Below, piece by piece: positions 48,088 through 57,046 of a stretch of 64,000 bases of DNA. Below the pieces are notes generated by a model. That model searched no databases. It was not told where the DNA came from and saw only the letters and a program-made list of their open reading frames with translations. This stretch comes from Peromyscus leucopus (taxonomy: Eukaryota; Chordata; Mammalia; Rodentia; Cricetidae), in the NCBI RefSeq assembly GCF_004664715.2, contig NC_051071.1:1264001-1328000 (forward strand). The letters run 5' to 3'. The position numbers and the translations under genes were made by a program. Within the stretch, counting starts at the first letter, position 1; every line of letters starts with the position of its first letter.

Positions 48088-49407
48088 ATGGGTTTTATGT
48101 GTACATTGGAAGAAAATTGGTTTTTGTTCGAAATTTTAGGCAGTCTGGCAATGGAACAACTATATAATATTAGTATTGGTGGAATTATGCACCTTATCAC
48201 TATAATAATCCACATTTTAATATTTAAAAAGATAGTCAATTTAAGTGCCAGGATAACAGCTTTAGAAGAACTTGCTAAACCTGTAAAAATTCAGACAGAA
48301 GAAATTAACAGTGAAGTTGTTTCAAGTCGGGATCATAAGGTTGCAGAAAGAAAGCCTGTTTTCACACAGTCACCCTTAATTTATCCTGTAACCGTACAGC
48401 AGATGCCTGATCAAATGGCTACACAAAATAATTGGGCTCCAATTGAAATGTTGGATTTAAAAAGGTTTAAGGAGGCAATAGTATCTTATGGCATGCATTC
48501 CCCATATGTAAAGCAAATGTTAAACTCTTGGTCAACATATAATAGGATAGTACCACAGGACTGGCGGGACCTGGCACAAGGTGTTCTGGAACCCAGCCAG
48601 AGACTTCAATTTCTGACTTGGTTTAAGGAGGAGGCTAAAAACATAGAAAAACAATGGAGGGATAAAGGAATACAAGTTTGCCAGGATCAGCTTATGGGCG
48701 AAGGCCAATATGCTTCAGCACAAACACAATGTTTATATGATGTCCAAACCCTAATTTTATGTCGAACGGCAGCCTTGAATGCATGGGACAAAGTTGAGGA
48801 ACCAGGAAAAAAATCTGAGTCATTTACAAAGGTGAAGCAAGGCCCAAAAGAGTCTTTTACAGATTTTTTACAAAGACTGGCTTCAGCAGTAAAGAGAATG
48901 GTCTCAGATTCAGAAGCTGGTAAGGCAATAATTGAAGCTTTGGCATTTGAGAATGCGAATGCAGCATGCAAAACAATAATCAGGCCATTAAGGGCAAGAT
49001 CTGCACCTATGGAAGATTGGATTAGAGAAACAATTAATGTTGAAGCTGATGAGCATGATGATACATGGGTAGGAGAAGTAATTTCAAAAGGTTTGAGGAG
49101 TGTTAGATGTTTTGGATGTGGGAAGCAAGGACATTTGAAAAGGGACTGTAGACAGGTCATTCCCAGAAACAATGTTTCTTCAAGGAACAATGGCAACAGA
49201 AGGCCCCTTCCTTCTGGAGTATGCAGAAGGTGTGGTAAGGGAAAACACTGGACCAACGAATGTAGATCAACAAAGGACAGACAGGGTAATCCTTTGCCTC
49301 AGTCTTCGGGAAACTCCCAGAGGGGCCTCAGGCAGGCCCCCAGTGCAAATCCAGTTCAAACCTTTCCTGCAGCCATAGAGGAAATGCCTGCTCTGGAGAG
49401 CGATTAA
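48088..49407 (+). CDS. gag: Gag polyprotein (intact, 439 aa, short and matrix-poor)
   Basis: Structural polyprotein that assembles the particle and binds genomic RNA. The chosen ATG has a good context (G at -3 and +4). Residues 1-6 (MGFMCT) fit a possible N-myristoylation signal. Residues 28-46 are a strongly hydrophobic segment followed by KK, preceded by an NIS sequon, so the N-terminus may be a membrane or ER anchor. No normal-length matrix domain is visible. Residues about 110-320 look like betaretroviral capsid, with the major homology region (QGPKESF..FLQRL) near residues 250-265. Two CX2CX4HX4C zinc knuckles follow (C...GKQGH...C and C...GKGKH...C). No PPxY or PTAP late motif was seen. 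At 439 aa it is shorter than typical class II Gags. The last 118 nt overlap the pro-pol frame. No stop or frameshift interrupts it. Confidence 0.93.
   Translation: MGFMCTLEENWFLFEILGSLAMEQLYNISIGGIMHLITIIIHILIFKKIVNLSARITALEELAKPVKIQTEEINSEVVSSRDHKVAERKPVFTQSPLIYPVTVQQMPDQMATQNNWAPIEMLDLKRFKEAIVSYGMHSPYVKQMLNSWSTYNRIVPQDWRDLAQGVLEPSQRLQFLTWFKEEAKNIEKQWRDKGIQVCQDQLMGEGQYASAQTQCLYDVQTLILCRTAALNAWDKVEEPGKKSESFTKVKQGPKESFTDFLQRLASAVKRMVSDSEAGKAIIEALAFENANAACKTIIRPLRARSAPMEDWIRETINVEADEHDDTWVGEVISKGLRSVRCFGCGKQGHLKRDCRQVIPRNNVSSRNNGNRRPLPSGVCRRCGKGKHWTNECRSTKDRQGNPLPQSSGNSQRGLRQAPSANPVQTFPAAIEEMPALESD
49308..49340 (+). promoter_or_regulatory. -1 ribosomal frameshift signal (GGGAAAC plus stem-loop)
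   Basis: The heptamer GGGAAAC (49308-49314) is read G GGA AAC in the gag frame, the correct phase for simultaneous slippage. A 7-nt spacer follows (49315-49321). A perfect 7-bp stem then pairs GGGGCCT (49322-49328) with AGGCCCC (49334-49340) around loop CAGGC. Loop CAGG can also pair with CCTG at 49366-49369, giving a possible H-type pseudoknot. The same heptamer is known from gag-pro sites of type D betaretroviruses. The pro-pol frame is open across the site (from 49290), and the last in-frame stop upstream is TAA at 49287. Confidence 0.9.
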
Positions 49408-52400
49408 ATAACCAAATGCCTATTGGAATAAATCATGCTGGTCAGGAAGATGAAACAGAGAGAATAGAAAATTCAGGAGAAAACATAAAGAAAATTTTTT
49501 GGCAAACTTCTATTAATGAACAAAGACCAAAATTAACAATAAAAATAAATGGTGTTTTGTTGTCTGGTCTGGTAGACACAGGTGCGGACGTTACCATAAT
49601 TGCACCAGAATTTTGGCATCCAACTTGGCCTCTTCAGGAGGTAAACGTTCAACTGTTAGGAATTGGGACATTATCTCAGGTGAAACAGAGTGCAAGATGG
49701 CTCGAATGTATAGGTCCAGAAGGACAGAGAGGAAAATTAAAACCATATGTGGCCAACATAACTATGAACCTGTGGGGTCGAGACTTGTTGCAACAATGGA
49801 ATACTCAGATTAACATCCCTCCAATCTCAGAAACAAATCATAAACTAGCACATGTTACTGAGAGAAATATTAGAAGATATTGTTCTAATGAGTGGTCACC
49901 AGCCATCCATATTATACAAGAACAGGGCACAATAACTGATGATCTTCCAAAGACACCAACAGCTCTACCTTTAAAATGGTTAACAGACAAGCCTGTATGG
50001 GTCCAACAATGGCCTTTAACAACAGAGAAACTCCAGGCTTTAGAAGAGCTGGTAGAAGAACAGTTAAATGCTCAGCATATTGAAGAATCAACCAGCCCTT
50101 GGAATTCTCCTGTATTTGTTATTAAAAAGAAATCTGGTAAATGGAGAATGGTAACAGACCTTAGAGCAATTAACAAAGTAATTCAGCCAATGGGCTCTCT
50201 ACAATCTGGGATGCCTTTGCCTACTCTGTTACCAAAAGGATGGCCTCTCATAGTTATTGATTTAAAAGACTGTTTCTTTTCAATACCCTTACAAGAAAAA
50301 GACAAAGAAAGATTTGCTTTTACAGTGCCTACTTATAATAATTCTCAACCGGTTAAAAGATTTCAATGGAGGGTCCTCCCACAGGGAATGTTGAATAGCC
50401 CAACTCTGTGCCAATATTTTGTGCAACAGCCATTGGAAGTGATACGTAAAAAATTTTCTAAATCTATAATTTATCATTATATGGACGATATTTTACTAGC
50501 TGACTCAAATGCAGATACTTTAGAAATAATATTTGAAGAAGTAAAGAAAATTTTGCCTTGCTGGGGATTACAAATTGCTCCTGAAAAGATACAAAGAGGA
50601 GATTCTATTAATTATTTAGGATATAAAATAGAGCTACAAAAAATTAGACCCCAAAAGGTGCAAATTCGGAGAGATAGACTACAGACTCTTAATGACTTTC
50701 AAAGATTATTTGGAGACATTTCTCATCTACGAACTATTGTTGGGGTAAAAAATGATGAACTGACTAATTTGTTCAGAACCTTAGAAGGTGACAAGGACTT
50801 AAATAGTCCAAGAGAATTATCACCTGAAGCTGAGAAAGAATTGGCCTTGGTAGAAAAGAAAGTGCATGAAGGACACGTGGATCGTATTGATCCAAAGCTG
50901 GATTGCATTTTGGTTATTTTACCTTCTAGGCGTTCTCCTACTGGAATATTAATGCAGAGGGAAGATATTATCTTGGAATGGATATTTTTACCAAATAAAC
51001 CAAATAAAAAATTAAAAACTTATGTGGAAAAAATCTCTGACTTGATTTACAAAGGAAAACTGAGACTTCGTCAATTAGCAGGCATAGACCCAGCAGAAAT
51101 TGTCGTACCATTAACTAAGGAGGACATTGAAAAATTATGGACAGAAAGTGAACCTTGGCAAAGAGCTTGCAGTAATTTTTTGGGAGAAATTAACAGCAAA
51201 TATCCCAAAAGCAATAGAATTGATCTTATAAAGAGAGCTGAATGGATCTTGCCTCAAATTGTACGGCAAAAACCCATATCTGGAGTTCGTACATTTTATA
51301 CAGATGCCAACAAAGAAGGAAAGGCTGGTTACAAATCAGAAAATTTAAGTAAAGTGGTTCAAAGTCCGTATAATTCAGTTCAAAAATCAGAATTGTATGC
51401 TATTCTGTTGGTATTAATGGATTTTTCAGAACCTCTCAACATAGTAACTGACTCTCAGTATGCTGAAAGAGTGGTGTTACATATTGAGACTGCAGAATTT
51501 ATCCCTGATGCTTCAGAATTAACTTCACTATTTATTCAATTACAAGATACAATCAGGAAAAGGGATCATCCTTTATATATAACTCACATTCGATCCCATA
51601 CTGGTCTGCCAGGCCCTCTAGCACAAGGCAATGATGAGATTGATAAATTATTGATAGGAAATGTGCTGGAAGCCTCAGAATTTCATAAAAAACATCACGT
51701 CAATAGTAAAGGTTTAAAAAAGGATTTTTCCATAACCTGGCAACAAGCCAAAGAAATAGTAAAGAAATGTCCTACTTGTTCCTTCTACAATCAAACGCCA
51801 TTACCAGCAGGATGTAACCCAAAGGGTACTCAGAGAAATGAAATCTGGCAGATGGACGTGTTTCACTTTGCAGAATTTGGAAAACTGAAATATGTACACC
51901 ACACCATTGATACTTTTTCAGGATTTCAATGGGCAACTGCTTTGAGTTCTGAAAAGGCTGATTCTGCAATCACTCATTTGCTAGAAGTTATGGCCATCAT
52001 GGGTATACCTGCACAAATCAAAACTGACAATGCTCCATCATATGTCTCTGTTAAAATGAAACAGTTTTTTGCTTATTACAATATAAAGCATATTACAGGC
52101 ATACCACATAATCCTACAGGTCAAGCAGTTATAGAAAGATCAAACAGAACTCTAAAGGATATGCTAAATAAACAGAAATGGGTAACAAAAACCCCCAGAA
52201 ATAGACTGCATAATGCTCTTCTAACTTTGAATTTTCTGAATGCCAATGAGAAAGGAACAACAGCTGCAGAGAGACATTGGATAATAGAAAAAACTACAGA
52301 ATTAAATCAGCCTATATACTTTAAGGATGTGCTGACCTCAGAATGGAAACCAGGGTATGTATTACATTGGGGACGTGGTTTTGCTTTTGTTTCCACAGGA

Positions 52401-52469
52401 GAAGATAAGCTGTGGGTACCATCAAAATTGATAAAGGTTCGATTTGAACAAGAGAGACCTCTTAATTGA
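49314..52469 (+). CDS. pol: Pro-Pol: protease, reverse transcriptase, RNase H, integrase (intact)
   Basis: Made as a -1 frameshift extension of Gag. The start given is the first codon after slippage; the first Met of the frame is at 49416, and residue numbers here count from it. Aspartic protease: DTGAD from 54, GRDLL at 121-125. RT: IDLKD with Asp282, LPQGM near 321-325, YMDD at 355-358. RNase H: Asp630, Glu659, Asp679, Asp743. Integrase: HHCC zinc site (His757, His761, Cys785, Cys788), DD35E triad Asp814/Asp871/Glu907, then a C-terminal domain with the WGRGFAFVSTGEDKLWVPS region. All four enzymes share one frame, so only one frameshift is needed. Many betaretroviruses use two. No dUTPase domain lies before the protease and no G-patch was seen after it. 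No internal stops. The enzymes would copy the RNA and integrate the DNA. Confidence 0.95.
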   Translation, partial: LPEGPQAGPQCKSSSNLSCSHRGNACSGERLNNQMPIGINHAGQEDETERIENSGENIKKIFWQTSINEQRPKLTIKINGVLLSGLVDTGADVTIIAPEFWHPTWPLQEVNVQLLGIGTLSQVKQSARWLECIGPEGQRGKLKPYVANITMNLWGRDLLQQWNTQINIPPISETNHKLAHVTERNIRRYCSNEWSPAIHIIQEQGTITDDLPKTPTALPLKWLTDKPVWVQQWPLTTEKLQALEELVEEQLNAQHIEESTSPWNSPVFVIKKKSGKWRMVTDLRAINKVIQPMGSLQSGMPLPTLLPKGWPLIVIDLKDCFFSIPLQEKDKERFAFTVPTYNNSQPVKRFQWRVLPQGMLNSPTLCQYFVQQPLEVIRKKFSKSIIYHYMDDILLADSNADTLEIIFEEVKKILPCWGLQIAPEKIQRGDSINYLGYKIELQKIRPQKVQIRRDRLQTLNDFQRLFGDISHLRTIVGVKNDELTNLFRTLEGDKDLNSPRELSPEAEKELALVEKKVHEGHVDRIDPKLDCILVILPSRRSPTGILMQREDIILEWIFLPNKPNKKLKTYVEKISDLIYKGKLRLRQLAGIDPAEIVVPLTKEDIEKLWTESEPWQRACSNFLGEINSKYPKSNRIDLIKRAEWILPQIVRQKPISGVRTFYTDANKEGKAGYKSENLSKVVQSPYNSVQKSELYAILLVLMDFSEPLNIVTDSQYAERVVLHIETAEFIPDASELTSLFIQLQDTIRKRDHPLYITHIRSHTGLPGPLAQGNDEIDKLLIGNVLEASEFHKKHHVNSKGLKKDFSITWQQAKEIVKKCPTCSFYNQTPLPAGCNPKGTQRNEIWQMDVFHFAEFGKLKYVHHTIDTFSGFQWATALSSEKADSAITHLLEVMAIMGIPAQIKTDNAPSYVSVKMKQFFAYYNIKHITGIPHNPTGQAVIERSNRTLKDMLNKQKWVTKTPRNRLHNALLTLNFLNANEKGTTAAERHWIIEKTTELNQPIYFKDVLTSEWKPGYVLHWGRGFAFVSTGEDKLWVPSKLIKVRFEQERPLN

Positions 52470-53726
52470 GGAGGTGATAGTTCATCAACCAGCATGAACA
52501 TCCAATTTAAACTAACTTGTATCAATAAAACATGCCTTTTCATTTAATCAGATAATAACTTGCGAAAAAGGAACATCCCCAAAATTAGTCTTGGGGAAAG
52601 GTTTTTGTTTTTGTCTTTTAGGAAAATGAAGGTTAAGGAATCTGAAGAACACTGGACAAATGAGACAACTGAAGAAAAGTGACAAATCATCTATCCCAAG
52701 AAACAGAATGAAACGGTGTATGGGTATATATTATCTAAAAAAATTTTATGTCTTCCTAAATGTTTGTTTCTGCTTTTCTCTAAAGATTTAACACTACTGG
52801 TTTTCTAATAGTCCCAGTTCAATTAAAATTTAAAGCTGACTTTGGAGTTGGAGAATGGCTCTCTCCTTCTTTAAACTCAAGCATGTTGTTAAAAGGAAAA
52901 TGCAAACTCCCTGTATCATGCCAGAATAAGAGCCATCTTCTGCTATGGTACAGGACAAAAGCAAAATTAATTAAGGGACTATTCTATTACTAATCTCAAC
53001 TCTTTGATTCTATTCTGATTCTTTAAACTTTTCTCAAAGTATAAATTTTTATCAAAATTTACAAGATTAATATATATATATATGTACATTTTAAACTTGT
53101 TAAGATATGAATGGTCACATAGAGTACTAACTAATTCTAGAAAAAAGGCTAGCTGCATATATATGTTTTTGTGTTCGAGTCTCTTATCAGTTTTCTGCAG
53201 GAAATCAAGGCCAGGCCTAACATCAACTGAAGTCTCCAGAAAGAAGATGGGGCCCCACAACAACAACAATTCCACGTGGACAATAATAATATCATTAAGC
53301 TGACAAACATCATCCATAGATCAGCTTTGAACTACAAGGTGCTCAGAGCAAATTTGAGATGACTAGCTGAGATGATCCAGTCTCAAAGACTACTTGAATA
53401 AGGACTTGAGATAAACCCTGAACTTTGGCATTATACACAGACTGGATAATGAAGGATATAGTTACCTCTCCTAGAATTTGACAATTAACCTAAAATCTTT
53501 CTTTCAGGATAAAGAAAACTTCGCCCATACCCAGCAGGAAGCAATTTTAAGAATACGACGCCCACATTCCCAAAGAGGTGGTGTGGGGCGGGTGGTTTTT
53601 TGGTCTTTTTAATGGGTTTTGGGTCTGGGATAATTTTCAGTATTTAGGGGGTTGGTTACAAGTTATTGTCAAGGGTTAGGAAAAAGGCTAAGCAAAGGAG
53701 ATTAGATTTAAGGTTCTTGTTTAAAA

Positions 53727-53759
<33 letters not shown>

Positions 53760-55154
53760 AGACAATTACTAATTTTAAATACTTTACATTGGATTGGATT
53801 GTTTTATATTGTATACAAATTTGAAACTGATATTGTTAGAAAATGCTATATGTATATTTCTAATTGTATTTATTCCATCCATTTAACAATGTAATGCAAA
53901 TTTCTGATCCTTGAATGTTATTATTATCAACTATTAGGATATAAAGAAATGAAAGCTAGTAGTTAGACATTATCATAGAACTTGTAGTCAGATTAGATAT
54001 GTTTTAAAAAATTAAGCAGAGATGTTTTAGACAGGTCATCTTCAAACCCTTCAGAGATCTACAGAATATGGCATTTAAAATGTTTTAATAACTTAGAAAA
54101 TTTTTCTTTTTTGAGACATGTCAGCTCCTGGCAGTACTAATCTACTTCAGAGAAAATATGGGCATTGAAGAAACTGCATAAGGAGTCAACTTTCCTTGTG
54201 GCAAAAGTTAGCCACTGGACAACAAAGTATCCTCGAATCAACAGGACAAAATGGACAGACAGAACACGAAACAAGGGACTACTGATTCTTGCCAAAACAA
54301 GTGTGGTTATGGCTTTATCAAAAGGTATCTTCTGAGGCCAGGACAATACGGCCCCATCCCTGAAATGGCCTTCGCATCCGGAAAAGGTACGGTGCCCTTT
54401 TCTTCAAAGCAGCTTAACAGGCAGAGGGCCAATGGATTCTGTTGTACAATGGAACAGCAGCTGAAAGCTCATGCCTCTCGAAAGTAGACTGGCATTTAAT
54501 AGAGGGATGTGGAGAAGAAGGGGATGCTGAGATGAAGCCATATATACACAGCCAAGAAGAATGGACAGCTGAATTAAAAAACTGTCAACAATTTCCAGAA
54601 TTTAAAATCCTGAATCATGACAGGACACTAGTGGAATTCAGGTGTTTCTGGTACGTGGACTGCTCTCACCCAATGTGAGGTTGAACTGTTGACCTTGTGT
54701 ACATCCTACTTCACAAATGAGTCTGTCAGATACACTAAGCCTATAGGCTGAAGATGATGCCCCAACACTGCGGAGAAACCTCAGGTGACTGCCCAGGCAG
54801 CTGGCTGTTTCTGTCAACTCACAAAATTTTTTGGAAGTTGCTTGCATGCACTTCCTGTTTTTATTTTTGTTAGCTAATATTATTCCCTTCTTGGGTCTCT
54901 GAGGGAGTTGAAGATTAGTTAGTTATGGTTGAAGATTAGTTAGTTATAGTTGAAAATTAATTAGGATAGAAAGTGCATTAGATACATCTTGGATTTACCA
55001 AAATAGGATAGAAAATGGAATTATTTTCTCTGATTTGTCAAATACCTGTTTAGGTATTTATTACTTGTATATATTGTATATAGTTATTGTACTTTTGTAT
55101 ATAGTTTTTCTTTTGTTAGTTATAACCTTTTGCTTTTTTTCTTTTTATTAAAAT
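52470..55154 (+). other. Proviral 3' region without recognisable env
   Basis: 2.7 kb of AT-rich sequence with stops in all frames. The longest frames are under about 115 codons and none has a signal peptide, furin site or transmembrane-subunit pattern that I recognise. It contains an acceptor-like CTTTCTTTCAG ending at 53507, a 23-A run (53723-53745), a short TA repeat near 53070-53083 and a roughly 21-bp direct repeat (about 54908-54955). It may be a decayed env plus family-specific non-coding sequence, as in intracellular class II elements. Confidence 0.7.
53497..53507 (+). promoter_or_regulatory. Candidate splice acceptor in the proviral 3' region
   Basis: CTTTCTTTCAG before GATAAAG is a good pyrimidine tract plus AG. 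With the donor at 48015 it would yield a spliced RNA. No clear protein is encoded downstream, so its use is uncertain. Confidence 0.3.
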
Positions 55155-55167
55155 AGAAAAGGGGAAA
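55155..55167 (+). other. Polypurine tract
   Basis: AGAAAAGGGGAAA directly abuts the first TG of the 3' LTR, the expected position and composition for the plus-strand primer of reverse transcription. Confidence 0.9.
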
Positions 55168-55670
55168 TGTGGTGGTAATCTAATTGTACTGAAATATTAT
55201 TTTGATTGTATGTTAATAAATAAAGTTGTCTGGGGGTCAGAGCTATTAGAGCCATAGCAAGAGTGTGGCGGTGGTGGCACACGCCTTTAATCCCATAAGA
55301 TCTCTGTGTGTTCAGGGTCAGAGCTATTAGAGCCATAGCAAGAGTGTGGCGGTGGTGGCACACGCCTTTAATCCCATAAGATCTCTGTGTGTTCAGGGAT
55401 ACAGTCAGCATTGGAGACATATACCTTTAAGACCTAGGGGGCTGTACATTCAGACAGTGACGAGGCAGTCATGTGTTTGGGTTTACAACCAATGAGAAGG
55501 CAGAACAACATACTTTAAAAAAAACTAACCAACAGGAAGTAGGTCTCTTTTCGCGAAGCTGGGACAGCAGAAGGAAGGGTGAGATTTAGCTCTGAGCTCT
55601 GACCTCTCGACTTTCTCTTTTACATTGTTTCTGTGTTTCTTATTTAATAAGACGGTTGGTTACATCAACA
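55168..55670 (+). repeat. 3' LTR
   Basis: 503 bp. By eye it is base-for-base the same as the 5' LTR apart from one extra A in the homopolymer after TACTTT. It starts directly after the polypurine tract and is followed by the second copy of the target duplication. It contains the same 81-bp tandem duplication starting at 55236 and 55317. Confidence 0.97.
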
Positions 55671-55676
55671 AGGAGG
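55671..55676. repeat. Target-site duplication, right copy (AGGAGG)
   Basis: Exact match to 47012-47017. The purine-rich target lies about 30 bp from a run of 16 G (46974-46989). Confidence 0.93.
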
Positions 55677-56439
55677 AGAGGCCTGGAGCCCTGTCAGGGG
55701 AAACTGAGGGAAAAAGGTTGTCAGGGGAAACCTCATCCTCCAGAGTGTTTGCAAGCCTTGGGGCATTCGAGAGCCAGGGGCACTAGGGGGAATGTGAGGC
55801 AAAATGCCTCATTCCACCTCCTCTTGTGGAAAGACACATACACAGGGCTCCTTCGGGGCTGGGAATCTCAGGATTCCTGCCACCCCTGGGGAGGAAGATC
55901 CAGAGAACTCTTCACTCCATGCCCCCACAGGCCGCCGACGTCAGGCCTGCCCTTGAATCCTGGACTGTGGCGCATCAGGATTGGTTCCGAAGAACTGTGA
56001 ATGACCTTAACAGGGGCTCTCCTCCCGTGGCAGCCGCTGTGGTCCTGGTGCCTGGCACAGCTGCCACCAAGCAAACACTGGTGGTGTGAACAAGTTAGCT
56101 GAGTGATGGCCATTGAATGCCAGCTCATTGGCTGTGTGCTGGAATGTGGAGAAAGCCCAGTGACCCCTGACTCAGAGAGAGAAGGGCTTGGTCCCTGAGG
56201 TCACATGATCCTTCAGACAGGGGAGAGGCCAACTCAAGAGAGACGCTGGAGTGAAGGGGTAGGAGGTGAAGGGCATGGGAAGAAGCCCTACTTTGCGTGG
56301 TGATCTTGCAGAAGCCACAGTCTCAGGTGGCAAACTGGCTCCTGCAAAGTGAGATTGAACTAGCCTGGCAACAAGCTGGCTAGGGCATGAGATGCCCCAC
56401 TGACCACAGTGGTATTAATATTGGCAGTCCAGGGAATGG
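55677..56439. other. Unique sequence downstream of the provirus
   Basis: Resumes the GC-rich composition seen before the insertion. No gene or repeat recognised. Confidence 0.5.
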
Positions 56440-56570
56440 GCATTCAGAGGCTGGCACGATACACCTCTAGCCTGTGCCTGCTTCTTCATCTGCGAAGTGG
56501 ATGAAGTACATCGGGGTCAATACAGGTCCTGTGTAGTCAGTACGTGCACTGTGCTAGGACGGAGCTTCGA
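56440..56570 (+). repeat. MIR-like fragment
   Basis: CCTCTAGCCTGTGCCTGCTT, CTTCATCTGCGAAGTGGATG and GTGCACTGTGCTAGGACGG follow the MIR 3' half. Confidence 0.55.
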
Positions 56571-56983
56571 TGGTACTAAAAAGGCTCCTCAAGCGCATCC
56601 AGGGCAGAGCCAGCGCTGCTTTCCGAGAGGCTTATCGGGGAGAGTGTGCGAGCTACTGGAACAAAGACCTCCCACAGCACAGGGCAACAGTCTCAGGGAC
56701 CCTCAGCTCCCTAGCCCTGAGTTCTGAGGAAAGCCCGCTCCTACCTATCTCTCCCTTCAGACAACCCCTTGCCCTGGATGGTCCCAAGGCCCAGCCAGTG
56801 CCCGCTGGTGACTTTGATCTTCCACTTTGCCTCCCAATCCTTCCTTGGCCAGTGGAGGGCAGCGCACCCCCTCTGTCTTGATCCAGCAGTCCCCAACAAG
56901 AAAAACCTGTCTCACCAGGTCCGTCTCCAAGTGTAGAGGACTTGTAGCAGGCACCTGGCTCCCCCACCCTCCCACCCCCTACC

Positions 56984-56984
<1 letters not shown>

Positions 56985-57044
<60 letters not shown>
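56985..57044. repeat. (AC)n microsatellite, 60 bp
   Basis: Longest pure CA array in the window. Confidence 0.98.

Positions 57045-57046
<2 letters not shown>

Larger units (their letters stand above)
47018..55670 (+). mobile_element. Full-length class II (ERVK/betaretrovirus-like) endogenous retrovirus, env-less, young
   Basis: A complete provirus with 5' LTR, primer-binding site, GC-rich leader, gag, overlapping pro-pol, a long 3' non-coding region, polypurine tract and 3' LTR. It is flanked by 6-bp direct repeats AGGAGG, the duplication size typical of class II ERVs. The LTRs differ by a single A in one homopolymer, so the insertion is recent. Gag has two CCHC knuckles and a major homology region. 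Pol has protease, RT, RNase H and integrase in one frame. No env is recognisable. The LTR text resembles mys/MYSERV-type elements of muroid and cricetid rodents; that family assignment is recalled and was not searched. The base composition of the coding part is A-rich, unlike the GC-rich flanks, as is usual for this group. Confidence 0.97.

Noticed and set aside
49172..49378. 68-codon frame overlapping the end of gag
   Set aside because: It is in the +1 phase relative to gag, whereas the slippery site and pro-pol frame are -1; shadow frame.
52470..55154. Possible env gene after pol
   Set aside because: No long frame and no envelope hallmarks seen. Small frames at 54251-54487 and 54442-54678 are too short and unrecognised.
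56570..56881. 103-codon frame beginning with a basic, protein-like stretch
   Set aside because: Looked briefly like a real domain but follows a MIR fragment, loses protein-like composition after about 45 residues and has no supporting splice or family pattern.
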